Shown here one piece after another: positions 7,436 through 15,247 of a stretch of DNA of 27,033 nucleotides (positions are counted from its first letter, which is position 1; the number at the start of each line of letters is the position of its first letter). This DNA comes from Cytophagaceae bacterium UBA6715 (GTDB lineage: Bacteria > Bacteroidota > Bacteroidia > Cytophagales > Spirosomataceae), in contig DKIP01000058.1 in assembly GCA_002454335.1 (NCBI GenBank), positions 92,826 to 119,858 on the forward strand, in the 5' to 3' direction. The notes beneath the pieces are model-generated. The model had not been told where the DNA came from and did not search any database. It saw only the letters and a list, made by a program, of their open reading frames with translations. The translations under genes and the position numbers were made by a program.

Positions 7436-8245
7436 ATGATCTTATTTCCAAATGCCAAAATCAATTTGGGGCTTTATATTACCGAAAAAAGAACGGATGG
7501 TTTTCACAATCTATCAACGTGTTTCTATCCTGTGCCTTGGTCGGATATTTTAGAAATCACGCCGCGCAGCACCTTTGAATTCAGCACGTCGGGGTTAGCT
7601 ATTTCAGGAGCATTGGAAACTAACTTATGCTACCGAGCATTTTTGCTGTTGAAAGAGGCTTTCAACATAGCTCCTGTTCATATTCATTTACATAAAGTCA
7701 TCCCCATGGGTGCGGGCTTAGGAGGCGGTTCATCCGATGCGGCTTTTACACTAATGGGGCTTCGGGATATGTTCAAACTTCCCCTGACGAATAAAGATTT
7801 AATCCCTTTTGCTCAAAAATTAGGAAGTGATTGTGCCTTTTTCTTATTCAATCAAGCACAGTTAGGTTCGGAGAAAGGAGATGTTCTTGCGCCAATTGAC
7901 ATATCGTTAACAGGAACGTTTTTGGTGATGATATACCCAAATTTTGGGATTTCAACGCAAGAGGCATATGCCGGAATCAAGCCTAAAAAAGCTCGTAAAA
8001 ACTGGGAGAAGCAATTAAGCAAACCCTTAGTAACATGGAAAGAGACCATTTCAAACGATTTTGAAAATAGTCTCTTCCCTACGTATCCACAATTAGTGGA
8101 AATCAAAAATGAATTATATGCACTAGGCGCACAATACGCGGCAATGAGTGGATCAGGCTCAACAATCTTTGGTTTGTTTGACCATGAAGTCAAACTCCCT
8201 GAAAGCTGGAAAGCCTTTCAAACCTGGTCGGGCACATTGCCTTAG
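7436..8245 (+). CDS. ispE: 4-(cytidine 5'-diphospho)-2-C-methyl-D-erythritol kinase
   Basis: 269 residues. A GHMP kinase of the MEP (non-mevalonate) isoprenoid pathway that phosphorylates CDP-methylerythritol at the 2-hydroxyl. The N-terminal FPNAKINLGLYI (with K8) is diagnostic. The glycine-rich ATP loop is PMGAGLGGGSSDAAF (90-104), the probable catalytic aspartate is D132 in GSDCAFF, and the third GHMP motif is AMSGSGSTIFG. The length is at the short end of the family, which is usual in Bacteroidota. It follows the Bat-type genes by 2 bases, so it is probably co-transcribed with them, though the functional link is not obvious. Its stop TAG at 8243-8245 overlaps the stop of the convergent efflux adaptor gene, leaving no room for a shared terminator. 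Confidence 0.97.
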   Translation: MILFPNAKINLGLYITEKRTDGFHNLSTCFYPVPWSDILEITPRSTFEFSTSGLAISGALETNLCYRAFLLLKEAFNIAPVHIHLHKVIPMGAGLGGGSSDAAFTLMGLRDMFKLPLTNKDLIPFAQKLGSDCAFFLFNQAQLGSEKGDVLAPIDISLTGTFLVMIYPNFGISTQEAYAGIKPKKARKNWEKQLSKPLVTWKETISNDFENSLFPTYPQLVEIKNELYALGAQYAAMSGSGSTIFGLFDHEVKLPESWKAFQTWSGTLP

Positions 8246-9351
8246 TCTTTCGCAAAAATAGCCTCCAAAGCTGATGCCCCGCGGATGACAACTTTCCCTT
8301 CAGGCAATTTTTTCATTGGTCGAATTCCCACCCATTCCATATCAGCACTGCGGACCTCCACAGGAATTTGTGCCATCGTACCATCTGATTTCTCAACATA
8401 AATGTAGCCTCCTTTTCCCACGCGAGCTAAACCTGCCTGCGGGATACTTAAAACTTTTTGGGCGCCAACCTGAATACTTGCATTGACAAATTGACCTACC
8501 GTAAATTTCTGCTCATCTGAATCAATCGAAAAATGGCCGTGAACAGGCGTCAGACGAGTATTCATATCTACCTGCTTGCCCACTAAGAATACTTTCCCCG
8601 TCGATTTGTTGCCCTCTCCCTCAAATTGAATGGTTTGACCAATTTTAAGCTTAGCCAGATCTCTTTCAAATACCTTTAGTTCAACGTGTTTATGCGCGAC
8701 ACCAACAATTTTAACCAAAACGTCCGTTGGGGTAATGTATTTGCCTATCGCCAAAGATTGATCCTGAATAAAGCCATCAATAGGTGATTTCAGTGTCAGG
8801 TTTGAACTCATTTTACCCTGTGCCAAAGCATGCATATCACACCCTAAAATTTCCAATTTCATCGCTAATGCCCGGGAAACGGCCTGAAGATTGCCTAATT
8901 CAGCCTCCGCTTGTTGGAATTTTTTCTTTGAGCCCACCTCCTCTTGCTGCAAAACTTGTTGGCGAGCGCGTTCATCCATCAGCAAACTCATTTGGCTTTG
9001 TGCCTGCAAATATTCTTGTTGCATCTGAATGTAATCCATGCTTGTAATCGTGGCTAATACCTGTCCCTTTGAGACCTGCTTACCAGGCAAAACCTCCATC
9101 GTAGACTTGACATAACCCGCAATAGGCAAGGATACCGAAGCCAAAGAGATAGGGGGGACATCCACTAATCCTGTACAGAATACGCTTTCGGCCATTGATT
9201 TCTCCTCCAAATTTCCAAATTCAATCCCTGCATTTTGCTTTTGTTCAGCAGTTAATTTGATTACAGATTGAACAACATTTGTATCTGTCGTGGATTCATT
9301 TCCACAGCTAGCCAATAAAATGGCGATTGATAATATGAGTAACTTATTCAT
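8242..9351 (-). CDS. RND efflux periplasmic adaptor lipoprotein (CzcB/CusB family)
   Basis: 369 residues. Signal MNKLLILSIAILLASCG carries a lipobox LLASC with the acylated cysteine at residue 16, so the adaptor is probably anchored to the inner membrane. Family regions follow in order: a strand with VFCTGLVDVPPISLASVSLPIAGYV, the lipoyl half with PGKQVSKGQVLATI, a helical hairpin (about 105-165), the second lipoyl half with LKSPIDGFIQDQSLAIGKYI, then beta-barrel and membrane-proximal domains. It links the inner-membrane RND pump to the outer-membrane channel. The gene overlaps the 3' end of the RND-TolC gene by 8 bases, so pump, channel and adaptor are made from one message. No metal-binding His- or Met-rich N-terminus is visible. 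Substrate is inferred from the pump. Confidence 0.93.
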   Translation of the reverse strand: MNKLLILSIAILLASCGNESTTDTNVVQSVIKLTAEQKQNAGIEFGNLEEKSMAESVFCTGLVDVPPISLASVSLPIAGYVKSTMEVLPGKQVSKGQVLATITSMDYIQMQQEYLQAQSQMSLLMDERARQQVLQQEEVGSKKKFQQAEAELGNLQAVSRALAMKLEILGCDMHALAQGKMSSNLTLKSPIDGFIQDQSLAIGKYITPTDVLVKIVGVAHKHVELKVFERDLAKLKIGQTIQFEGEGNKSTGKVFLVGKQVDMNTRLTPVHGHFSIDSDEQKFTVGQFVNASIQVGAQKVLSIPQAGLARVGKGGYIYVEKSDGTMAQIPVEVRSADMEWVGIRPMKKLPEGKVVIRGASALEAIFAKD

Positions 9352-12300
9352 TTCCTAAGATGGTTTCAATTTGTACGATTGACTGATTATACGCCAATAC
9401 CTCTTGTAAATATTGTTCACGAATTTGCCAAGCCTGCTGCGTGTTTTGCAACATCTCTACATATTCAATTTCGCCTTGTTGATAACTCTTTAAGGCCGTT
9501 ATTTCTAACCAAGCTGCTTGCGCCAAGCCAGTTTGTTGGTAATAATTAATCCCATTTATATGCTTTTCCAAAAGCGTGAACTGACTTGATAATTCTGCAC
9601 TAAGTTGTGCAATCCCTTGCTCTTTTTGGCTCGCTAGGAACAACTCATTGCTTTCTGCCGCTTTGACTCTAGCCTTTTGCGCTTTGGCAAAAATAGGAAT
9701 GGAGATCCCCGCTTGGACAAAATTTTGCCCCGTGTGATTTTCAATACTTTGCGTTACGGCCCCTACCCGAATGTCTGGCAAGAGTTTGTGGCGTTCTACA
9801 TCTGTCAACAATTTCCCATGCTGTATCTGTTCATCAAACAACTGAATGGCAGGCATCGAGGCAATATCCTTCCCCTTTTGAAGAGTCATCGTGATGGGTT
9901 CGTCGCCTTGTATTTCAAAAGGGTTGGGGTGATTCGTCCAATATGCGAGATGGGCATAATTAGCCTTCATATCTAAGCTCAACGCTACCTGCTTTTGTTG
10001 GAATTCACGCAAGCGTGCCTCCGCAGCAACAAATTCCAATTTCCCCGTTTCACCTTCCTTATACTTCAAACTTGCCGCTCGGCGCATTTGAACATATAAA
10101 CTATCTTGTTGCTTTAAAAAGGCCGCTTGTTTTTGTTGGACTAACAATTGATAATAATACCATTTTACGCTTGCCGCAACCAGGCTTCGAGTTAAAGCTA
10201 GTCGCTTTTCTGCTATCATTTTTTGCGAGCTTAACGCTTTCACCTGCGCTTTCATCAAAGATGGCCAAGGAATACTTTGGTTGGCCATAACCGTGTAGTC
10301 TTGGCTAAAGTATGTTTGCGTTTTGCCATATTGAAAATCAATCGTCCCCTTGGGAAGTTCACGCCCAGTGGCTATAAGTGCATCCGCCGTTTGAACTTCA
10401 AGTCCTCCCGAGCGTATTAAACTGTTCTTTTGCAGTGCCTCTGCGACACACTGATTTAAACTTAACTTAGGCGTTTGCGCCTGAGCGTTTGTTATGCCTG
10501 AGCCCAATACCATTAAAATCAATAAGGCACTTGTTGCCTGGCGCTCTTTTCTACCCATTAGAATCGAATATACCACCGGAATCACAACCAAGGTCAAAAA
10601 AGTCGCTGTGAGTAATCCACCGATAACAACGGTTGCCAAAGGTCTTTGAACCTCTGCACCCGGTGAAGTACTTAGGGCCATAGGCAAGAAACCAAGGGAA
10701 GCGACAGCTGCCGTCATAATGACCGGGCGGAAGCGCAAGGCAAGGCCTTTCTGTAATCGCTCCTCAACGGATAGGCCTTCATTTGCCAGTTGCTTAAAGA
10801 AGGATAATAGCACAATACCATTCAGAACTGCAACACCAAACAAAGCAATAAAACCAATGCCCGCAGATACGGAAAAAGGCATTCCTCGCAACCATAAGGC
10901 CCAAATTCCACCGATTGCCGATAAAGGAATGGCCAAATAAATAATGGATGCCTCTAAAAATGATTGGAAAGTAAAAAACAATAGCACAAAGATTAAGACC
11001 AAGGCAATAGGCACAACGAGGCCCAACCGAGATTTCGCGGCTTGTAAATTTTCAAAGGTTCCCCCATAGGTCACATAGTAACCCGCAGGCAATACCACTT
11101 TTTCTTTCATGACTTTTTGAATATCAGCTACAACACTTTCTACGTCACGATTACGCACATTGATTCCAATCGTAATTCTACGGTGGGTATCATCACGGGA
11201 AACCTCCACGGGTGCGTTTTCAAAATCAACCTCAGCTACATCTTGCAATGGAATTTGCCCCCCATTAGGAAGCTCAACATACAATTCGCGGAGATTTTGG
11301 ATGTCTTGTCGGTGCAAAGAATCCATCCGAACAACCAAATCAAATCGTTTTTCCCCTTCCATCACAATTCCAGCCGATTCACCCGCAAAAGTTGTCTTAA
11401 CCAATTGATTAATCGCTTGAATGTTCAATCCATATTGGGCTAGTTTCGCACGATTAAATTTCACAACTAATTGAGGAATACCATCAATCTGCTGCACTTT
11501 GATATCGCCTACCCCATCTATTTTCCGGATATGCCGGGCAGCATCCGTGGCATGCTCGAACAATAATCCTAAATCTTCCCCGAAAATCTTGATGGCGATA
11601 TCCGACTTAACTCCCGCAATCAATTCATTAAATCGCATTTGAATCGGTTGCGTAAATTCGAAATTTACCTCGGGAAATGCGTTTAAAGCTTCATCCATTT
11701 TAGCCTCCAGTTCTTCAGGACTGTGCGCTTTTTTCCAGTCTTTGGGCTCTTTCAAAATAATCAACAAATCACAGGCATTGATTCCCATAGGATCTGTAGG
11801 AATTTCAGAAGCACCTATCCGAGAAACAACTTGTTTGATTTCATCCGGAAATTGCTTCATCAACAGTTTTTGTGCTTCGGTATTCACATGAATACTTTGA
11901 CTCAAGGATGCGTTGGTTGGTAAGACAACCTCCACCGCAAAATCTCCTTCATTCAATTCTGGAATAAATTCTCCCCCCAAGGTGGTAAATAAACCTATAC
12001 TTCCTACAAGAAGAACAGAAGATAGTATCACAATGAGTTTAGGTTTGCTCAACGCCCAATTGACCATCGGTTTATAGCGGCTAAACATCGCATTCATGAT
12101 TCTATCTGCAATGGTAACCTTGTGGTCAATCTTTTTGCTTAAAAACAAAGCCGATGCCATAGGCACATAGGTTAAGGAAAGAATCAAAGCCCCTATAATG
12201 GCAAAACTCACCGTTTGAGCCATGGGTCTAAACATTTTTCCTTCAATTCCACCTAAAGCCATGATGGGGAAATACACGATCAAAATGATGATGACACCAA

Positions 12301-13654
12301 AAGCGGCCGACTGGAATATCGCTTTGGCTGAAATTCCTACTTCTTCATCCATGTCGTGTTGCGAAAGGATTTCCCCTTTTTTATGGGCGTGTAGTCTGTG
12401 AATAATTGACTCCACAATAATGACGGCGCCATCAACAATTAAGCCAAAATCGATGGCCCCTAAACTCATTAAGTTTGCAGATACTCCGAAAATATGCATC
12501 ATCGCAAAGGCAAAAAGGAGGCATAAAGGAATGACAGAGGCAACAATCAATCCTGCACGGAAATTTCCTAAGAGCAAGACCAAAATGAAAACAACGATCA
12601 AGCCTCCCTCGATCAAATTCTTTTCAACGGTGGAAATCGCCTTGCCGATCAGAACGCTGCGATCCAAGAAAGGAACGATTTTTATACCTTGTGGCATCGT
12701 TTTCTGAATTTCTTCCATGCGGACTTTTACATCCTTAACAACTTCATTCGCACTAGCTCCTTTAAGCAATAGCATCACGGCGCCTACCACTTCGCCCTCT
12801 CCATTTCGTGTCATGGCACCGTAGCGAACCGCTTTGCCAAACTGAACCGTAGCAACATCCTTCACGCGAATAGGCGTTCCGGCAGGTCCTCTTTGATCTA
12901 CCACGACATTCTCTACATCAGCTAGGCTCCCTAGCATACCTTCCGTTCGGATGAAATACACATCGGTTCCTTTTTCGAGGTAACTACCCCCTGAATTGGA
13001 ATTATTGTTTTCTAGGGCCGTAAAGATTTGATTGACCGTTACATGCATGGCACGAAGCCTTTCAGGGTTAACCGCCACTTCATATTGCTTCAAATTCCCT
13101 CCAAAAGAGGAAACCTCCACCACGCCAGGAATTCCCAACAACTGGCGTTTAACTATCCAATCCTGATAAGTTCGCAAATCCGCGAGCGAATATTGATCTT
13201 TAAATGCGGGATCAACTTCCAAGGTGTATTGGAAAAACTCTCCTAATCCTGTCGTGATTGGAGCCATTTCGGGAACCCCAGCCCCCTTTAACAAATAGGG
13301 TTCTGCGCCTTTAAGTTTTTCAGAAACTTGCTGGCGCGCCACATCCATGGCCACAGCATCATCAAAAACGACCGTAATGATGGATAGACCCATACGAGAG
13401 ACTGAGCGAATACCTTTAACATTGGGTATCGTTCGCAATGAAATCTCGAGCGGATAAGTGATGAACTTCTCAACTTCCGATGCGGCAAGGGCCGGCGATT
13501 GCGTAATGACCTGCACCTGATTTGATGTAATATCAGGCAATGCATCAATCGGCAGCTTGCTGAGCGAATATCCACCCCAAAATACAAGGCCGAGAACAAA
13601 TAGACCAACAACTAATTTGTTGCGGATACTGAATGAAATAATGGAATTAATCAT
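9344..13654 (-). CDS. CzcA-type heavy-metal RND efflux pump fused to a TolC-like outer-membrane factor
   Basis: 1436 residues in one uninterrupted frame. Residues 1 to about 1033 form an HME-RND pump with 12 expected transmembrane helices. The helix-4 motif GAIDFGLIVDGAVIIVES carries D402, D408 and E415, the signature of CzcA/CnrA-type divalent-cation pumps rather than the Cu/Ag branch. Residues from about 1062 to the end are a TolC-like channel (SLNQCVAEALQKNSL, then long helices, LLPDIRVGAV and a repeat with QFTLLEKHINGINYYQQTGLAQA). Between them, GRKERQATS (1034-1042) and a hydrophobic stretch (1043-1055) end in NAQAQ, which looks like a Sec signal peptide with an AxA cleavage site after A1059. 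CzcA-channel fusions are known in Bacteroidota. The gene lies 39 bases after the small protein gene and overlaps the adaptor gene by 8 bases. Confidence 0.94.
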   Translation of the reverse strand: MINSIISFSIRNKLVVGLFVLGLVFWGGYSLSKLPIDALPDITSNQVQVITQSPALAASEVEKFITYPLEISLRTIPNVKGIRSVSRMGLSIITVVFDDAVAMDVARQQVSEKLKGAEPYLLKGAGVPEMAPITTGLGEFFQYTLEVDPAFKDQYSLADLRTYQDWIVKRQLLGIPGVVEVSSFGGNLKQYEVAVNPERLRAMHVTVNQIFTALENNNSNSGGSYLEKGTDVYFIRTEGMLGSLADVENVVVDQRGPAGTPIRVKDVATVQFGKAVRYGAMTRNGEGEVVGAVMLLLKGASANEVVKDVKVRMEEIQKTMPQGIKIVPFLDRSVLIGKAISTVEKNLIEGGLIVVFILVLLLGNFRAGLIVASVIPLCLLFAFAMMHIFGVSANLMSLGAIDFGLIVDGAVIIVESIIHRLHAHKKGEILSQHDMDEEVGISAKAIFQSAAFGVIIILIVYFPIMALGGIEGKMFRPMAQTVSFAIIGALILSLTYVPMASALFLSKKIDHKVTIADRIMNAMFSRYKPMVNWALSKPKLIVILSSVLLVGSIGLFTTLGGEFIPELNEGDFAVEVVLPTNASLSQSIHVNTEAQKLLMKQFPDEIKQVVSRIGASEIPTDPMGINACDLLIILKEPKDWKKAHSPEELEAKMDEALNAFPEVNFEFTQPIQMRFNELIAGVKSDIAIKIFGEDLGLLFEHATDAARHIRKIDGVGDIKVQQIDGIPQLVVKFNRAKLAQYGLNIQAINQLVKTTFAGESAGIVMEGEKRFDLVVRMDSLHRQDIQNLRELYVELPNGGQIPLQDVAEVDFENAPVEVSRDDTHRRITIGINVRNRDVESVVADIQKVMKEKVVLPAGYYVTYGGTFENLQAAKSRLGLVVPIALVLIFVLLFFTFQSFLEASIIYLAIPLSAIGGIWALWLRGMPFSVSAGIGFIALFGVAVLNGIVLLSFFKQLANEGLSVEERLQKGLALRFRPVIMTAAVASLGFLPMALSTSPGAEVQRPLATVVIGGLLTATFLTLVVIPVVYSILMGRKERQATSALLILMVLGSGITNAQAQTPKLSLNQCVAEALQKNSLIRSGGLEVQTADALIATGRELPKGTIDFQYGKTQTYFSQDYTVMANQSIPWPSLMKAQVKALSSQKMIAEKRLALTRSLVAASVKWYYYQLLVQQKQAAFLKQQDSLYVQMRRAASLKYKEGETGKLEFVAAEARLREFQQKQVALSLDMKANYAHLAYWTNHPNPFEIQGDEPITMTLQKGKDIASMPAIQLFDEQIQHGKLLTDVERHKLLPDIRVGAVTQSIENHTGQNFVQAGISIPIFAKAQKARVKAAESNELFLASQKEQGIAQLSAELSSQFTLLEKHINGINYYQQTGLAQAAWLEITALKSYQQGEIEYVEMLQNTQQAWQIREQYLQEVLAYNQSIVQIETILGNE

Positions 13655-13693
13655 AAGTATGTAATTATGTAAGAAAATTGAAAAACAATCTTC

Positions 13694-14077
13694 TTATGCC
13701 CGGGGAGGCGCAATTAGCACACGTTCCAATGAAAATTGGTATTGATTTTCCCAATATATCCGTAAACGACGAATCGCTAATAAAACTATTGGGATCAGTA
13801 GCATTAATTGAAAAACAGGAAGCACAAAACCCGCGGAACCTGAGAAGTCAAAATGCGGCAAACTTGGGTGCTTGGTGGTTTTGTTGTGTTTAGAATCCGC
13901 GGCATAATGCATCCAAAGGAAATCGATGAAGCGGAAGGTATCGCCGGAGATTTTTTTGTGATCTTGAAAATGTTTGAGTAGTTCATTCGCTTTAAAAGAC
14001 TGTTCCAATCCAACCTTGGGAATCAAACTCCCAGAGAAGAAAAGTATGAACAAGAAAAAAGCGATTACATTTTTCAT
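13694..14077 (-). CDS. Small exported or membrane protein leading the metal efflux operon
   Basis: 127 residues. A hydrophobic N-terminus (residues 4-18) could be a signal peptide or anchor, and a second hydrophobic stretch (about 84-101, GFVLPVFQLMLLIPIVLL) is a probable transmembrane helix. Between them lies a polar, histidine-containing region with H36, H40, H57, H64, H70 and H75, including HFQDHKK and FLWMHYAADSKH. I recall similar short proteins upstream of CzcA-type genes in other Bacteroidota, but I cannot check this and know no established name or function. The histidine spacing would suit metal binding in the periplasm; that is inference. It is the first gene of the operon, 39 bases before the RND-TolC fusion. 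The C-terminal end SLERVLIAPPRA has a proline pair of unclear meaning. Confidence 0.75.
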   Translation of the reverse strand: MKNVIAFFLFILFFSGSLIPKVGLEQSFKANELLKHFQDHKKISGDTFRFIDFLWMHYAADSKHNKTTKHPSLPHFDFSGSAGFVLPVFQLMLLIPIVLLAIRRLRIYWENQYQFSLERVLIAPPRA

Positions 14078-14082
14078 CTCTC

Positions 14083-14090
14083 AAATGTAG
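14083..14090 (-). promoter_or_regulatory. Possible -7 box of the metal efflux operon promoter
   Basis: On the minus strand the sequence TACATTTG (14090-14083) fits the Bacteroidota -7 consensus TAnnTTTG exactly. It ends only 5 bases before the ATG at 14077, so transcription would start almost on the start codon. No good -33 TTTG box is visible at 19-21 bases upstream, so the match may be chance in AT-rich DNA. Confidence 0.3.
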
Positions 14091-14157
14091 AAAAAATTCG
14101 AAATTTATTGGATATTTATAGGCTCAAATTATTTAAACAGTTGAGAATAAGGCCAAA

Positions 14158-14172
14158 CCCTCCTTTTGAGGG
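14158..14172 (+). promoter_or_regulatory. Leader hairpin covering a possible Shine-Dalgarno site before dedA-like gene
   Basis: CCCTC (14158-14162), loop CTTTT and GAGGG (14168-14172) form a 5-bp stem. GAGGG is also a fair Shine-Dalgarno sequence, 8 bases before the ATG at 14181, so folding would hide it. A second weak inverted repeat, CTCAA (14123-14127) and TTGAG (14141-14145), lies upstream. Five base pairs is short, and Bacteroidota rely little on Shine-Dalgarno pairing, so function is speculative. Confidence 0.3.
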
Positions 14173-14180
14173 AATTAATT

Positions 14181-14798
14181 ATGGATGAAATCAATCTTTT
14201 GTGGCATCAATTAACTGATTCAGAAACAATCATTCGCTCCGGCCTTTTTGTTATCACCTGCATCGTATTCGCTGAAAATGGCTTATTTTTTGCATTTTTC
14301 CTTCCTGGTGATTATTTGTTATTCCTCACAGGAGTATTTGGAGGAACTGGTGTTTTAAAAGAACCTTTAAGCACCATCTTGTTAAGTATTTTCCTCGCGG
14401 CTGTTCTAGGCTCCTTACTCGGCTACCTCGTAGGTCGTTTTTTTGGCAATTCCTTGCAGCGAAGACCCGATAGCCTATTTTTCAAGAAAAAACATTTAGA
14501 TTCGACCCGTGAGTTTTTCGAAAAATACGGCTTTATGGCCTTAGTAATTAGTCGTTTTTTACCCGTTGTCAGAACCTTTACTCCCATTTTGGCAGGAATT
14601 AGCCACATGGCCTGGTACAGTTTTATTTTGCTGAATCTTGTGGGAGGAGCAATGTGGGTTGGTATTTTAGTGGCAGGGGGTTATTACATGGGTCAATACT
14701 TCCCGTGGATTATCAATTATGTCCAATACATCATATTGTTTTTCTTGGGGATTACAACATTTACCCTCATTAAAGGCTATTTGAAATTACGCAAATGA
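14181..14798 (+). CDS. DedA family membrane protein
   Basis: 205 residues from ATG 14181. The frame also opens at a TTG at 14166, but the ATG follows a GAGGG ribosome-binding-like sequence and gives a normal DedA N-terminus. DedA proteins (VTT/SNARE-associated domain) are inner-membrane proteins; some members flip undecaprenyl phosphate or phosphatidylethanolamine across the membrane. Family signs include the re-entrant segment FFLPGDYLLFLTGVFGG, the small-residue helix LGSLLGYLVGRFFG, and the conserved block FFEKYGFMALVISRFLPVVRTFTPILAGISHM, whose RFLPVVR arginines and prolines are needed in studied members. Several hydrophobic helices follow to the C-terminus. The stop overlaps the nuoA start by 4 bases (ATGA), so the two are translationally coupled. 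Confidence 0.93.
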   Translation: MDEINLLWHQLTDSETIIRSGLFVITCIVFAENGLFFAFFLPGDYLLFLTGVFGGTGVLKEPLSTILLSIFLAAVLGSLLGYLVGRFFGNSLQRRPDSLFFKKKHLDSTREFFEKYGFMALVISRFLPVVRTFTPILAGISHMAWYSFILLNLVGGAMWVGILVAGGYYMGQYFPWIINYVQYIILFFLGITTFTLIKGYLKLRK

Positions 14799-15247
14799 TC
14801 GAGCAATTTGGATATGTCGCTGCATTCTTATTAGCAGGTATCGCTTTTTTAGGCTTGGTACTCACACTTGCAAGTTTTATTCGCCCTAGCCGTCCGAATG
14901 AAGAAAAATTAAGTACCTATGAATCAGGGGAAGAACCTGTGGGCAATGCAAATACGCGCTTCAATCCACGTTTTTACGTAATTGCACTACTCTTTGTTCT
15001 ATTTGAAGTTGAATTAATTTTCCTATTCCCTTGGGCCGTTGTTTTCAGCAATAAAACACTTCGAGCCTTTCCAAACTGGACCACTTATGCCTTATGGGAA
15101 ATGTTTTTATTTGTGGGGATTCTAAGCATAGGTCTCGCATTTGCTTGGAGACGTGGATACCTCAATTGGGAAAAACCCGTTCAAGAATTAAAGGATATTG
15201 AAAGCCCTATTCCTGAAGACGTCTATCAGCGTTATAAAAAGCGTTAA
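14795..15247 (+). CDS. nuoA: NADH-quinone oxidoreductase subunit A
   Basis: 150 residues. NuoA is one of the small membrane subunits of respiratory complex I, lying near the quinone site. Three transmembrane helices are visible (about 5-29, 65-85 and 100-122). The first loop has the conserved TYESGEEPVGNANTRFNPRFY, with the ESGxxPxG and RF.xRFY pattern, and the second helix has the VLFEVELIFLFPWA signature containing the conserved glutamate pair. It overlaps the DedA-like gene by 4 bases, but no nuoB or other complex I gene follows. The next gene is convergent, with the two stop codons overlapping at 15244-15247. The remaining subunits must be elsewhere. The family call is secure. Confidence 0.96.
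   Translation: MIEQFGYVAAFLLAGIAFLGLVLTLASFIRPSRPNEEKLSTYESGEEPVGNANTRFNPRFYVIALLFVLFEVELIFLFPWAVVFSNKTLRAFPNWTTYALWEMFLFVGILSIGLAFAWRRGYLNWEKPVQELKDIESPIPEDVYQRYKKR

Noticed and set aside
9344..13654. Copper/silver (CusA) specificity for the pump
   Set aside because: The helix-4 motif DFGLIVDGAV matches the CzcA/CnrA-type divalent-cation branch instead. The exact metal remains undetermined.
9344..13654. Sequencing error joining pump and channel genes
   Set aside because: The reading frame is continuous for 1436 residues, and similar fusions are known in Bacteroidota.
14166..14180. TTG start 15 bases upstream of the DedA ATG
   Set aside because: It lies within the GAGGG and hairpin region; the ATG at 14181 gives a normal N-terminus with a spaced ribosome-binding-like sequence.
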